Below, in pieces: positions 37,901 through 46,677 of a stretch of DNA of 64,000 bases (positions are counted from its first letter, which is position 1; each line of letters opens with the position of its first letter). A program made the position numbers and the translations under genes. Below the pieces are notes generated by a model. That model was not told where the DNA came from, made no database searches, and saw nothing but the letters and a program-made list of their open reading frames with translations. Origin of the DNA: Dokdonella sp. (GTDB lineage: Bacteria; Pseudomonadota; Gammaproteobacteria; Xanthomonadales; Rhodanobacteraceae); contig NZ_JAHCAS010000001.1 in assembly GCF_019634775.1 (NCBI RefSeq), positions 620,001 to 684,000 of the forward strand. The letters run 5' to 3'.

Positions 37901-38207
37901 CGTCGATGTCGCGATCCATGTCGAAGGTGAGCAGGATCGTCGACAGACCGGCCGACGAATCCGAGGTCATCACGCGCAAGCCGGAGATCTGCCCGAACTG
38001 GCGCTCGAGCGGCGTCGTGACCAGCGCCGCCATCGTGGTCGGGCTCGCACCTGGATACTGCGTGGTCACCTGGATCGACGGTGCGTCGATGTCAGGCAGC
38101 GCCGACACCGGCAGCAGGCGGTAGCCGGCGATGCCGAGCAGCAGCAGCGCCGCCATCAGCAGCGAGGTGGCAATCGGTCGGCGGATGAAGAGCGTCGAGA
38201 AGCCCAC
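34977..38207 (-). CDS. RND multidrug efflux transporter, first of a pair (MdtB-like)
   Basis: 1076 residues, AcrB/MdtB type with 12 helices. ATGFVVDDAIVMIENIVRYL contains the helix-4 aspartates. A Ser/Thr/Gly-rich insert (about residues 795-840, including SGSGALTGSNATTLG) lengthens the second periplasmic loop relative to MdtC. The GTG start at 38207 gives the canonical FSTLFIRRPIATSLLM beginning; open frame upstream is not family-like. It lies 90 bases after the membrane-fusion gene. Confidence 0.92.
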   Translation of the reverse strand: MGFSTLFIRRPIATSLLMAALLLLGIAGYRLLPVSALPDIDAPSIQVTTQYPGASPTTMAALVTTPLERQFGQISGLRVMTSDSSAGLSTILLTFDMDRDIDAAAQDVQSAINAGRGTLPNNLPYPPVYNKVNPADAPILTLVMQSDALPLREVNNYADSILAQKLATVAGVGLVSIAGNVRPAVRIQVDPTAIANQGLTIEDIRAALVQANVNGPKGTIDGAAQSFTIGANDQLSDADEYRNTIVSYKGGSPVRLADVAKVIDGVENDQLAAWANGRPAVLLDIRRQPGANIVQTVDNIKRMLPELRALLPASVNLDVFADRTVTIRASVEDVEFTLMLTVGLVIAVIFVFLRRLWATVIPSVAVPLSIVGTFAVMAAMSFSLDNLSLMALTVATGFVVDDAIVMIENIVRYLEKGHAPKEAAEKGAREIGFTVLSLTVSLIAVFLPLLLMPGVTGRLFKEFAVVLSIAVALSMVVSLTLTPMMCAYLLRRENAPADEEAVDTGHHGEGGWWNRLVDAYARSLDRVFAHQKLTLLVLAATVALTVLLFVTMPKGLLPDQDTGMITGVVQADETIAFPAMLERTQRVAEALRADPAVSGVAAFVGTGSINPTLNQGQLNIVLKPRGERDGLDALLPRLQDAAAGIPGIALFLKPVQDIALDNRIAPTEYQYALTDVDADELAEFAGRMTAELAKRPELADVDNNLAANGLQLNLTIDRDQASRLGVPIQTIDDTLYSAFGQRQISTIFTQLNQYRVVLEVDPQYRTSADLLDRLAVRGSGSGALTGSNATTLGMVTSSNSATPSGIGTQGNTGISLGGGGTIPMASLVDAKVVNAPLVVSHQNQLPAVTISFNLAPGHSLSQAVEAIAEVERSIGMPPQVRGSFIGKAGEFSASMIDEVLLILASLVVIYIVLGVLYESYIHPVTIISTLPPAGVGALLALSLCGFDLSIDGIVGIILLIGIVKKNAIMMIDFAIDAQRDGMSAHAAIRRAALLRFRPILMTTAAAMFGALPLALGTGIGSELRQPLGVSIVGGLLLSQLITLYTTPVLYLHMERFSDWLRGRREHRALVQAGARA

Positions 38208-38297
38208 GGTAAGGTGTCCTGCTGGATCGGAGCGCGGCGCGCGTCCTGTCTTGCGTTCAGGACCGGACGGCAATCGCCGGCCAGGTCACATTCGTGT

Positions 38298-39500
38298 TCA
38301 ACCGCCCGCCGAACGACCGCGCTTCGCCGCATCGGCCGGCGGCGCCTTCGGTGCAGCGACCTCACCCGGCGCAAGCGGCGTGACCTTGCTGCCCGCCTTC
38401 AAGCGGAACTGGCCTTCGGTGACGACGCGATCACCGAGCGCGAGACCCTCGGTGACGAGCACGCCTTGGCCCTCGACGCTGCCGGCACTGACGACCTTGC
38501 GCATGACCACCGTATCGTCGCCCTGTACGAGCCAGGCGAACTCGCCATCCGGGCCTTGCTGCACGCCGGTCGCCGGCACCACGATGCCACCCCGCACGGT
38601 CTTGACCTGCAGGCGCACGTTGACGAACTGGCCGGGCCACAGGCGGCGGTCCTCGTTGGGGAACTCGGCCTTGAGCTTGAACGTCGCCGTCGCCGTATCG
38701 ATGGTGTTGTCGACCACGGTCAGCACGCCTTCGGCGATCGGCGCGGTATCGGTACTCGACAACGCGAACACCCTGAGAGGCGCCGCGTCGGCTTCGCGCA
38801 CGCGCGCCATGTCGCGCTGCGGCAGGTTGAACAGCACGTTGATCGGCCGCGTCTGCGTGAGCACGACGATGGCGCCGCCGTTGGCCTGCACGAGGTTGCC
38901 GACGTCGACCTGGCGGATGCCGGCGAGGCCGTCGATCGGCGCGACGATGCGCGTGTAGCCGAGCTGGGTGCGCGCATTCGTGATCGCCGCATCGTCGGCG
39001 GCGATCATCGCCTCCTGCTGGCGCACGGTCTGGCGCTGGTTCTCGAGATCCTGCGCGGAGACGAACTTCTTCTCGATCAGCTCCTCATAGCGCGCCAGCG
39101 TGCTGCGCGAGGCAGCGAGCTGGGCCTGGTCCTGCTTCTTTTTTGCCACGGCCTGGTCGAGCGCGGCCTGGTAGGTGGCCGGGTCGATCTCGGCGATGAG
39201 GTCGCCCTTCTTCACCTCCTGGCCTTCCTGGAAGTGCACGGCCTTGAGCTGGCCGCTCACCTGCGCGCTGACTGACACCGTGTTGAGCGCCTGCACCGTA
39301 CCCGGCGCGGTCAGGAACAGCGGCACATCGCGCGCCTCGGCGGCGACCACGGTGACCGGAATCGGCCCCTCGTTCTGCCAGCCCTGCCCGCCGGGACCGC
39401 GTGGCCCCGACGCACCCGGACCGCCCGCGAACAGGCGCCAGCCGATGAACGCAGCCACCACCACGGCCACTCCAAGTCCGATCCACTTGCCGCGCGACAT
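38298..39500 (-). CDS. RND periplasmic adaptor (membrane fusion protein, MdtA-like)
   Basis: 400 residues. An N-terminal helix (IGLGVAVVVAAFIGWRLF) is followed by a Gly/Pro linker. The lipoyl half-motif VSVSAQVSGQLKAVHFQEGQ, an alpha-helical hairpin (about 110-185) and the beta-barrel domain ending VVPATGVQQGPDGEFAWLV come next. The C-terminus is Ala/Pro/Lys-rich. It links the RND pair to an outer-membrane channel, but no TolC-type gene is present in the window, so the channel must come from elsewhere. First gene of the efflux operon; start 39500. Confidence 0.93.
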   Translation of the reverse strand: MSRGKWIGLGVAVVVAAFIGWRLFAGGPGASGPRGPGGQGWQNEGPIPVTVVAAEARDVPLFLTAPGTVQALNTVSVSAQVSGQLKAVHFQEGQEVKKGDLIAEIDPATYQAALDQAVAKKKQDQAQLAASRSTLARYEELIEKKFVSAQDLENQRQTVRQQEAMIAADDAAITNARTQLGYTRIVAPIDGLAGIRQVDVGNLVQANGGAIVVLTQTRPINVLFNLPQRDMARVREADAAPLRVFALSSTDTAPIAEGVLTVVDNTIDTATATFKLKAEFPNEDRRLWPGQFVNVRLQVKTVRGGIVVPATGVQQGPDGEFAWLVQGDDTVVMRKVVSAGSVEGQGVLVTEGLALGDRVVTEGQFRLKAGSKVTPLAPGEVAAPKAPPADAAKRGRSAGG

Positions 39501-39725
39501 GCGCCGATCCCTTATGTCTGGATGAAAATGATTCGCGGCCACTGGTTCAGTGGGCACGAGCGGCGCACATGATCGCGCGAATGGCCGCCCGGCGCCGCAT
39601 GCTGGGAGTCATGCCGGGCAGCAAAGTTTCCCTGGGGCAGGCCCTCGCTTCCGGGGGCGTTCGTGAGCGCTCGGGGTGAGCGAGAGCATCCTGGAGGGAA
39701 CCTCCAATAAGAGTCCTGCGCAAAG

Positions 39726-39778
39726 CCGTCATTCCGGCGTTTTCAACAGACGAATGTCTGGTCGGGCCGGCATGACGG
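39726..39778. repeat. Nested inverted repeat, family D
   Basis: Outer arms CCGTCATTCCGGC (39726-39738) and GCCGGCATGACGG (39766-39778) enclose a second hairpin, CAGAC-GAAT-GTCTG (39747-39760). The pattern GTCATTCCGGC is common in proteobacterial intergenic repeats. The remainder of the 343-base gap (39501-39843) has no gene. Confidence 0.75.
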
Positions 39779-39843
39779 GAAAGGGGGAGTTTTTTCGAGG
39801 TTCCCTACAGCGAATCAGTGGACAGGGCAGGCCGCACGATTCC

Positions 39844-41682
39844 TCAGTAATCGTGCGGCCCCGTCGAGGCCGGCACGCGCTGACCGAAGCCGCCGAAGAA
39901 CAGCACGTCGTCGCGTTCGACGGCGCCGAGATCGTGGCGGCCGGCAGCGTCGCCGAAGCGGTCGGGCACGCCGGGCGTGTCGGCGAACGGCGCGGTGCGG
40001 TAGTAGTCCTCGCCGGGCGCGAAGCCGAGGCCGTCGCAGGCGTCGACGGCGGGCGAGGCCGGAGCCGGGCGGTAGAAGGCCGGATCGATGCGTGGCTCGA
40101 TGGCGAACACGCGCGCGGGATTGCCGAAGCCGGGAATCTGGTCGCCGAGGCGCGTGATGAGGCAGTCGTTGTGGACCACGGTCGGCGTCGCGCCGGCGAA
40201 ATTCGTCGCGGCCGATGGTGCCCACAGGATGCTGCCCTGCAGGTCGATGTTCTGCGCGCGCAGCAGGTTCTGCACGTTGTTGTCCAGCACGGTGTTGTAG
40301 CGGAAGCGCGTGGTCAGGCTGCCGGTGATCGAGGCCAGCGCGCGCGAGCCGGTCGAATCGACGGACTGCGCGGCGTTGCCGGAAAAGGTCGAGCGCTCGA
40401 CCACGGTCGTGCCGCCGAGGCTGTCGGTGTAGGACAGGATCGTGGCGACCGAACCGGCACTGGTGTTGCCGCGGAACTCGGTGCGCGTCACGGTCAGCAG
40501 CGAGGACGGCGCCGAACCCATGTGGAAGTGGATCGCACCGGCCGCGGCCTCCACGCCCACCGCGGCGGCCTCGTTGGCGAGGAAGGTCGAGCAACTGTAG
40601 GTGAAACCGACCAGCCAGAAGGCCGGGCACGGCGCGGTCGAGGCATGGCCGATGGCGATCCAGACGCGACCGTTGGCGAACACTGCTCCGCCGACGTTGT
40701 GGGCCTCGTTGAGCGCGAACGCCGTGTTGGCGAACGAGAGCGCCGGCTCGCTGCCAGCCTGGTCGTCATTGCGCGCGGCGACGCCACCGCCCGAGTAGGC
40801 GCGGTTGCCGACGAGGGTGAAGCCATGGCGGTTGGTCGTGCCCTGCGGCGCATCAACGAAGATGCCGCGGCGGTAGGCGTAGATGCCGCCGCCTTCACCG
40901 CCACCGCCGGCCACCACGGGGCGACCGAAGTGGGCGCGGTTGTTCGAGATCGACACCGTGCCCTCGCCCGGCGTCACCACCATTCCGCTGGCGGCGGGTC
41001 CGGCGAGATGGATGCCGCCGCCGTTGCCGACAGCGTTGTTCTGCTCGATCCTTGACGGGCCGAGAACCACGCGCGCGTACGGCCCGGCGAAGATCCCGCC
41101 GCCACCGGTGCCCGCGTCGCTCGCGCTGTTCGAGCGCACGCTCGATCCGCCCTGCACGTGCAGTTCGGCTTCGCCGCTGTTGGCGATGCCGATGGCGATG
41201 CCGCCGCCGCGCTGCGCCGAGCTGCGACGCACCGAGGTTTCGGCGTCGAGCACGACGACGACACGCCCGTCAGCACGGATCGCGCCGCCGATGTCCGCGC
41301 TGCCGCGGTCGAGGATCACCTGGCGCAGGGTCAGCCGGCGCGTCGTCGCCGTGGTGTTGGTGATGCGGATGTGGCGCGCGGCATCGTTGGCATCGAGCGT
41401 GGTGTGCACGCCGGCCTGCGGTGCCGATGCCGCACAGTTGGCATAGCCGCCTTCGAGGGTGATGTCGGCCTGCGGATTGGCAATGACCACGCCGGTGAAG
41501 GCCGAGAACGTCGATTCTGGCAGGCGGATCACATGCGGACCGCCGGCATTCGCCGCCGCCGCGGCGACCGCGGCCTGCACGCTCGCATGCGTGCAGCCGG
41601 CGCCGCCGACCGAATAGATGGCCGCATGCGCGGCGGGCATGCAGGGCACAGCGAACGACAGGCACATGAGGAACATGCGCAT
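39844..41682 (-). CDS. Exported right-handed beta-helix protein
   Basis: 612 residues. A signal peptide (MRMFLMCLSFAVPCMPAAHA) is followed by SVGGAGCTHASVQAAV, typical of the start of polymorphic-outer-membrane/beta-helix domains. Many Gly/Asn-rich rungs follow (SGGGVAARNDD, GNGGGIHLAG, NVGGAVFANG). Near the end, ASPAVDACDGLGF and RHDLGAVERDDVLFFGGFG match the closing segment of choice-of-anchor-type exported proteins. The start at 41682 has GGAGG five bases upstream. It is probably surface-exposed; ligand or enzyme activity cannot be told. It stands alone. Confidence 0.82.
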   Translation of the reverse strand: MRMFLMCLSFAVPCMPAAHAAIYSVGGAGCTHASVQAAVAAAAANAGGPHVIRLPESTFSAFTGVVIANPQADITLEGGYANCAASAPQAGVHTTLDANDAARHIRITNTTATTRRLTLRQVILDRGSADIGGAIRADGRVVVVLDAETSVRRSSAQRGGGIAIGIANSGEAELHVQGGSSVRSNSASDAGTGGGGIFAGPYARVVLGPSRIEQNNAVGNGGGIHLAGPAASGMVVTPGEGTVSISNNRAHFGRPVVAGGGGEGGGIYAYRRGIFVDAPQGTTNRHGFTLVGNRAYSGGGVAARNDDQAGSEPALSFANTAFALNEAHNVGGAVFANGRVWIAIGHASTAPCPAFWLVGFTYSCSTFLANEAAAVGVEAAAGAIHFHMGSAPSSLLTVTRTEFRGNTSAGSVATILSYTDSLGGTTVVERSTFSGNAAQSVDSTGSRALASITGSLTTRFRYNTVLDNNVQNLLRAQNIDLQGSILWAPSAATNFAGATPTVVHNDCLITRLGDQIPGFGNPARVFAIEPRIDPAFYRPAPASPAVDACDGLGFAPGEDYYRTAPFADTPGVPDRFGDAAGRHDLGAVERDDVLFFGGFGQRVPASTGPHDY

Positions 41683-41846
41683 GGGCACCTCCAATCGTTG
41701 GGATCCACGACGTCGCGCGTGTCATCGGCGCGCACCATCGATACAAGCGCAAATGCGCGTCGGCGCAGGACATCCGCTAGGCTTGAATCCGCGCGCAGGC
41801 GCGCCAAACTCGGCGGACGCGCACCCCATCCACACGAGGACACCCC

Positions 41847-42458
41847 ATGAAGCTCTACACCAAGCCCGGCGCCTGCTCGACCGCCGACCACATCGCTCTG
41901 CAATGGACCGGGCAGCCGTTCGAGGTCGAGGTCCTGACGGCGGCGACGATGAAGGAACCGGCATATCTGGCTATCAATCCGACCGGCGCGGTGCCGGCGA
42001 TCGTCGATGGCGATTTCGTGCTGACCCAGAACGCGGCGATCATGGGCTACATCGCTGACACGTATCCGCAGGCGAAGCTCGCCGGCGACGGCTCACCACG
42101 CCAGCGCGCCGAGGCGAACCGCTGGCTCTCCTTCGTCAACTCCGACCTGCATCCGGCGTTCCGGCCGATCTTCGGCCCGGCGGCGTTCCTTGCCGACGAA
42201 GGCCAGCACGATGCGCTCAAGGCCGCCGCGCGCAAGCGCCTGCGCGCTTTGTACGAACAGGCCGAGAAGCAGCTTCAAGGCCGCGACTGGCTGGCCGGCT
42301 TCCGCAGCTTCGCCGACCCGTATTTCTACGTGACCCTGCGCTGGGCCGGTTTCCTCGGGGTGGACCTGTCGGGCCTGCCGAACATCGCCGCGTTCAAGGC
42401 ACGCATGGAAGCCGATATCGGCGTGCAGGAGGCGTTGAAGGCCGAAGGGTTGGCCTGA
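41847..42458 (+). CDS. gst: Glutathione S-transferase, beta class
   Basis: 203 residues. The N-terminal thioredoxin fold has Cys10 (LYTKPGACSTADHIAL), the beta-class catalytic residue, and the cis-Pro NPTGAVPAI. The C-terminal helical domain has AFRPIFGPAAFLA. It conjugates glutathione to electrophiles and may also act as a disulfide reductase. It is transcribed toward rpe with a family-B repeat between the stops. Confidence 0.93.
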   Translation: MKLYTKPGACSTADHIALQWTGQPFEVEVLTAATMKEPAYLAINPTGAVPAIVDGDFVLTQNAAIMGYIADTYPQAKLAGDGSPRQRAEANRWLSFVNSDLHPAFRPIFGPAAFLADEGQHDALKAAARKRLRALYEQAEKQLQGRDWLAGFRSFADPYFYVTLRWAGFLGVDLSGLPNIAAFKARMEADIGVQEALKAEGLA

Positions 42459-42480
42459 TGCCGGGGTGAATGCCGTGGTA

Positions 42481-42555
42481 TAGGAGCCCGTTCACGGCCG
42501 ATGCTCCTTCTGTACAACCTCCAAAGCAAGGGCATCGCCCCTGAAGGGGCTCCTA
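42481..42555. repeat. Inverted repeat, family B, containing the rpe stop codon
   Basis: TAGGAGCCCGTTCACGG starts the left arm and GCCCCTGAAGGGGCTCCTA ends the right arm; the two ends pair. The last three bases (42553-42555) are the rpe TAG stop read on the minus strand, so the repeat reaches into the gene. It lies between convergent gst and rpe and is a likely two-way terminator. Confidence 0.8.
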
Positions 42556-43227
42556 CGAAGCTTTGACCGCCGCCTTCATCGCCGCGATGACCGCGGCGTA
42601 GTCCTTCTGGCCGAAAATCGCCGAGCCGGCGACGAAGGTGTCGGCGCCGGCGCGCGCGATTTCGGCGATGTTGTCGGCCTTGACGCCGCCGTCGATCTCG
42701 AGGCGGATATCGCGACCACTGGCGTCGATCAGCGCACGCACGCGGCGCAACTTGTCGAGTGCGGACGGAATGAAGCTCTGTCCGCCGAAGCCGGGATTGA
42801 CCGACATGATCAGCACGAGGTCGAGCTGGTCGAGCACGTGGTCGAGGTGATGGAGCGGCGTGGCCGGGTTGAATACGAGGCCCGCTTTGCAGCCGCTGGC
42901 CTTGATGAGCTGGATCGTGCGGTCGACGTGCTCGCTGGCCTCGGGGTGGAAGCTGATCGTGGTCGCCCCGGCTTTCGCGAAGTCCGGCACGATGCGGTCG
43001 ACCGGCTTGACCATCAAGTGCACGTCGATCGGCGCGGTGATGCCGTGCTTGCGCAGCGCCTCGCAGACCAGCGGCCCGATCGTCAGGTTCGGCACGTAGT
43101 GGTTGTCCATCACGTCGAAATGCACCCACTCCGCACCGGCGGCGAGCACGGCCTCGACCTCCGCGCCGAGGCGGGCAAAGTCGGCCGACAGGATCGACGG
43201 GGCGATGACGGCTGGTTGTCTGGACAC
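42553..43227 (-). CDS. rpe: Ribulose-phosphate 3-epimerase
   Basis: 224 residues, one fewer than E. coli Rpe. The TIM barrel carries [30 protein letters not shown] with a metal-binding His/Asp, [17 protein letters not shown] and EIDGGV with the second catalytic Asp. It interconverts ribulose-5-P and xylulose-5-P. The GTG start at 43227 is preceded by GAGGA; the family N-terminus begins there. Its stop codon lies within a repeat. Confidence 0.96.
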   Translation of the reverse strand: MSRQPAVIAPSILSADFARLGAEVEAVLAAGAEWVHFDVMDNHYVPNLTIGPLVCEALRKHGITAPIDVHLMVKPVDRIVPDFAKAGATTISFHPEASEHVDRTIQLIKASGCKAGLVFNPATPLHHLDHVLDQLDLVLIMSVNPGFGGQSFIPSALDKLRRVRALIDASGRDIRLEIDGGVKADNIAEIARAGADTFVAGSAIFGQKDYAAVIAAMKAAVKAS

Positions 43228-43318
43228 GGGAGATCCTCGGCGGCACGTACGGCTGGATGGTCGGGCAGATCGGCGGTTGCCACAAGGGATGCGCTGGACG
43301 GGGCATCCACAGCCCGCT

Positions 43319-44116
43319 TCAGGTGAAACCCTGCTCCGACTTGATGCGTTCATAGGCGGCGTTGATCTCGCGCGCCTGCGCTTCGGCACGACGCTTGAGC
43401 TCGTCCGGCACGTCGCCGAGCTTGTCCGGGTGATGTTGGCTCATCAGTTTGCGATAGGCGCGCTTGATGTCGCGTGGTTCGGCGCCGCGCTTGATGCCGA
43501 GCACGGTGTAGGGGTCGACCTGCACACGTGACGGCGCGCCGCGCTGGCCGCCGGCACCCGAACCGCGTGGATCATGCTGTTGCCACGCCCCGTGTGGTGA
43601 CCCGTAACCCTTCATCGCCGCGACTGCGGCGAGTTCGGCGTCGCTGACCCCGAGCGACCAGCACAGCTTGCGCACCATCGCCTCCTTGGCAACGGCGAGC
43701 GGACCTTCGGCGTAGACGAGATCGAGCAGCATGTCGAGCAGCAGGAAGGCAAGGTCGCGACGGCCGCGCGTCCACTGCCTGAGCTCGGCAACCGCACGCT
43801 GCACGTCATAGTCGGCTTGCTTGCCGACGGTGAAGCGATCGATCGCAATGCGCCTCTGTTCGTCATCGAGGCGCAGACGCGCCATCAGGTTTTCGGCGGC
43901 GCGGATCTCCTGCTCTGACACGCGGCCATCGGACTTCGACAGCGCGCCGGCGAAGGCGAACAGTGGTTCGATGAACGAAGCACCAAGTGCGGCACGCGGG
44001 CGCAGCAGGCCGGTATCAAGGAAATGCCCGAGCATGCCACCGAGCAAGGCCCCGAATACATTGCGGAAAAGGAGGTAGCCGATGAAGGCACCTGCGATCT
44101 TGCCGATCCAGCTCAT
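43319..44116 (-). CDS. djlA: Co-chaperone DjlA (TerB and J domains)
   Basis: 265 residues. It has an N-terminal membrane helix ([21 protein letters not shown]), a TerB-like helical domain (about 50-150, with [19 protein letters not shown]) and a C-terminal J domain with HHPDKLGD holding the HPD motif that stimulates DnaK. The linker ([15 protein letters not shown]) is disordered. It is a membrane-bound DnaJ-type partner. It lies 90 bases upstream of rpe on the same strand and is divergent from purC. Confidence 0.92.
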   Translation of the reverse strand: MSWIGKIAGAFIGYLLFRNVFGALLGGMLGHFLDTGLLRPRAALGASFIEPLFAFAGALSKSDGRVSEQEIRAAENLMARLRLDDEQRRIAIDRFTVGKQADYDVQRAVAELRQWTRGRRDLAFLLLDMLLDLVYAEGPLAVAKEAMVRKLCWSLGVSDAELAAVAAMKGYGSPHGAWQQHDPRGSGAGGQRGAPSRVQVDPYTVLGIKRGAEPRDIKRAYRKLMSQHHPDKLGDVPDELKRRAEAQAREINAAYERIKSEQGFT

Positions 44117-44275
44117 GCGCAGCTCCCGGCACTGCGGGAACCGGCGGCATCGCGACGACGATCGAGCGGGTGGTGCAACATCCACGTGTCCCGGCAGGCG
44201 GTCGGGCGGCGATTCTACAGGCGCAGGCGTGCATCACGCTAAACTGCGCACCCGATCCCGCCGGGAACCGCATCC

Positions 44276-45172
44276 GTGCCGACCACGCTGTCCGCCTCCG
44301 CTCTCCCCGGCCTCGACCTCGTCCACCGCGGCAAGGTGCGCGATGTCTATGCACTCGATGCCGACACCTTGCTGATCGTAGCCACCGATCGCCTCAGCGC
44401 TTTCGATGTCGTCCTGCCTGACCCGATCCCCGGCAAGGGCGAGATGCTCACCCAGATCTCGAACTTCTGGTTCGCACAGACCGCCGGCATCCAGCCGAAC
44501 CACCTGACCGGGCGCGACGTTGCCAGTGTGCTGCCGAGTGGTGTAGACACCGATCTGTACGCGCACCGCAGCGTGGTGGCAAAACGCCTCAAGCCGGTGC
44601 CGGTCGAGGCGATCGCGCGCGGCTACCTGATCGGCTCCGGCTGGAAGGACTACCAGGCCACCGGCGCCCTGTGCGGAATCGCCCTGCCGGCGGGGTTGCG
44701 GCAGGCCGAACGCCTGCCCGAACCGATCTTCACCCCCTCGACCAAGGCTGCGGTCGGTGAACACGACGAGAATGTCTCCTTCGACGCGGTGGTCGAGAAG
44801 ATCGGCGGCGAACTGGCCGAGCGGGTGCGCGCAGCGACGCTGGCGATCTATCGCTTCGCCGCAGACTTCGCTGCCGCGCGCGGCATCATCATTGCCGACA
44901 CCAAGTTCGAGTTTGGCACCGACACCGAAGGCCGCTTGTACGTGATGGACGAGATGCTGACGCCGGATTCGTCGCGCTTCTGGCCGATGGAGCACTACAA
45001 GGTCGGCATCAGCCCGCCGAGTTACGACAAGCAATACGTGCGCGACTATCTCGAAACGCTGGACTGGAACAAGACCGCACCCGGACCGCACGTGCCTGCC
45101 GCGGTCATCGCCGCCACTGCGGCGAAATACGCCGAGGCCCTGCACCGGCTGGCCGGCATCCGTGTGGATTGA
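44276..45172 (+). CDS. purC: SAICAR synthase (purine biosynthesis)
   Basis: 298 residues, the longer PurC type. [11 protein letters not shown] at the N-terminus is the ATP-binding strand, [18 protein letters not shown] the following signature, and [21 protein letters not shown] contains the acidic metal ligands. It joins aspartate to CAIR. It begins with GTG at 44276 after GGGAAC; there is no upstream ATG. It is followed by a J-domain gene 98 bases on. Confidence 0.96.
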   Translation: MPTTLSASALPGLDLVHRGKVRDVYALDADTLLIVATDRLSAFDVVLPDPIPGKGEMLTQISNFWFAQTAGIQPNHLTGRDVASVLPSGVDTDLYAHRSVVAKRLKPVPVEAIARGYLIGSGWKDYQATGALCGIALPAGLRQAERLPEPIFTPSTKAAVGEHDENVSFDAVVEKIGGELAERVRAATLAIYRFAADFAAARGIIIADTKFEFGTDTEGRLYVMDEMLTPDSSRFWPMEHYKVGISPPSYDKQYVRDYLETLDWNKTAPGPHVPAAVIAATAAKYAEALHRLAGIRVD

Positions 45173-45270
45173 TCCTGACCGGAGGCGGCTGCGGGCAACC
45201 GCACGCCGCCGAAGTTCCTATACTGGCAACCGTCGCCGCGTTTGCGGTGGCTGAGGTTCGAGGGGCAGGC

Positions 45271-45987
45271 ATGACGCGCGGCATCGACTTCCTGCGGCTG
45301 TACCACGAATTCGGGCTCGCGCCAGACGCGGGCATCGACGACCTCAAGCGCGCCTATCGACGCTTCGTCTCGACCTTGCATCCGGATCGCCATGGTGACG
45401 ATCCGATCTCGCAGCATCTGGCGCAGGATCAGCTCGCCCGCCTGACGCGCCTGTACGATGCCGCGATCCGGTTCCATCGGGAGCACGGCCGCCTGCCGGG
45501 TGCAGCGCCCTCGGCACGCAGTGGCGACAACAGCGCCTGGGCCGCGGCACAACGAATCGAAACGGCCGACGCCGTGCCACGGACGCCGCAGCAACCCGAC
45601 CTCATCGAACCAGGACCACGTAGTGGCCTGCGCCCGGGCCTGTGGCTCGCCGGGGTCGGCGTCGTCGGCCTGTTCGTGTGGCTGATCGCGCGGCTTGCAG
45701 CACTTGAGGACGCGCTCGTGCCTGAACCGGTACGCACAGCACCAGCGGCGAGCGTCGTGGCCGCGCCGCCAACGCCACGCGCAGGTGGAATCCACGTGGG
45801 CATGCGTGCCGAAGACGTGTTGCGCATCCAGGGCGAACCCGTCACGCGCAGTGAATACCGCTGGGAATACGGCCCATCCTGGATCCAGTTCGAGAACGGT
45901 CGGGTCACGACCTGGTACAGCTCGCCGCTGCGCGCCTTGCGCATCGCACGCACGCCACCGTCGCCCGAGGCCACGCGTGGCGACTGA
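45271..45987 (+). CDS. J-domain protein with membrane helix and BamE-like tail
   Basis: 238 residues. The N-terminal J domain (about 5-70) has HPDRHGDD, so it should act on a DnaK. A disordered Pro/Ala-rich linker follows, then one membrane helix (LWLAGVGVVGLFVWLIARL) and a C-terminal domain of about 55 residues (VGMRAEDVLRIQGEP, RWEYGPSWIQFENGRV). That domain resembles the small OmlA/BamE-type fold. The J domain would be cytoplasmic and the tail periplasmic. The start at 45271 follows GAGGGGCAGGC. It overlaps the next gene by 11 bases. Confidence 0.8.
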   Translation: MTRGIDFLRLYHEFGLAPDAGIDDLKRAYRRFVSTLHPDRHGDDPISQHLAQDQLARLTRLYDAAIRFHREHGRLPGAAPSARSGDNSAWAAAQRIETADAVPRTPQQPDLIEPGPRSGLRPGLWLAGVGVVGLFVWLIARLAALEDALVPEPVRTAPAASVVAAPPTPRAGGIHVGMRAEDVLRIQGEPVTRSEYRWEYGPSWIQFENGRVTTWYSSPLRALRIARTPPSPEATRGD

Positions 45988-46450
45988 GCCCAGTGCACAC
46001 GAGTGGTTCGATGATTACCGTCGCGGCCATCGCCACCCGCTCAACCGCCTGATCGACTCGATCTGCGCGCCGGCGATCCTGTATGCGCTCATCACCCTGC
46101 TGTGGGTCGTCCCGGTGCCGGAGTCGCTCGGACGACCCGGTTTCTGGGCGGCGCTGGCCATGGTCGGCGTATTCGCATTCTGCTGGCGCCGCTCGCGGGC
46201 GAGCGGACTCGGCATGCTCGTCGTCCTTGGCGTGTTCGGCCTGCTGAACGAGTGGCTGTGGCACACGCTCGGCCCGGCGCAACTGTTGCGGTTGGGTGCC
46301 GGCGTGTTCGTGCTGGCCTGGATCGGTCGATTCATCGGTCAGCTCATCGAAGGCACACGACCACCGATCCGCACCGACCTCATCTGGCTGCTGATCGGTC
46401 CGGCCTGGCTGGTCGGCACGGTCATGCGACGGTTGGGCCTTGCGCGTTGA
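45977..46450 (+). CDS. DUF962 / Mpo1-like membrane protein
   Basis: 157 residues. EWFDDYRRGHRHPLNRLIDS at the N-terminus matches the histidine pattern of the DUF962/Mpo1 family, and about four hydrophobic helices follow. Yeast Mpo1 is an iron-dependent dioxygenase of 2-hydroxy fatty acids; whether this protein shares the activity is unknown. The GTG at 45977 overlaps the upstream gene by 11 bases, indicating coupling. The 227 bases after it hold nothing recognisable. Confidence 0.78.
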   Translation: MATEPSAHEWFDDYRRGHRHPLNRLIDSICAPAILYALITLLWVVPVPESLGRPGFWAALAMVGVFAFCWRRSRASGLGMLVVLGVFGLLNEWLWHTLGPAQLLRLGAGVFVLAWIGRFIGQLIEGTRPPIRTDLIWLLIGPAWLVGTVMRRLGLAR

Positions 46451-46677
46451 CGGCATCGACCCGCGCAACGACGGCAGGACCGCCGAGCGAAGGCTGCGCG
46501 GCGACCATGCCGACCCGCTCGCCCGCTGGGCGCGGAGTGCATGGTCCTTGTGCATCCGACCGCGCGTCCCTCGACCTCTTCGACACCATCCCCCTGCACG
46601 CGAGAGAATGAGCGCGTCTGCGCTTCGTCCACGAAGTTCGCGTGCCAGGCTTCACCGCTCAATCATGGGGGTCGAAC

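Noticed and set aside
36687..39275. Long plus-strand frame (862 codons) opposite the efflux genes
   Set aside because: It spans the boundary between two real minus-strand genes and has shadow composition; no start region or motif supports it.
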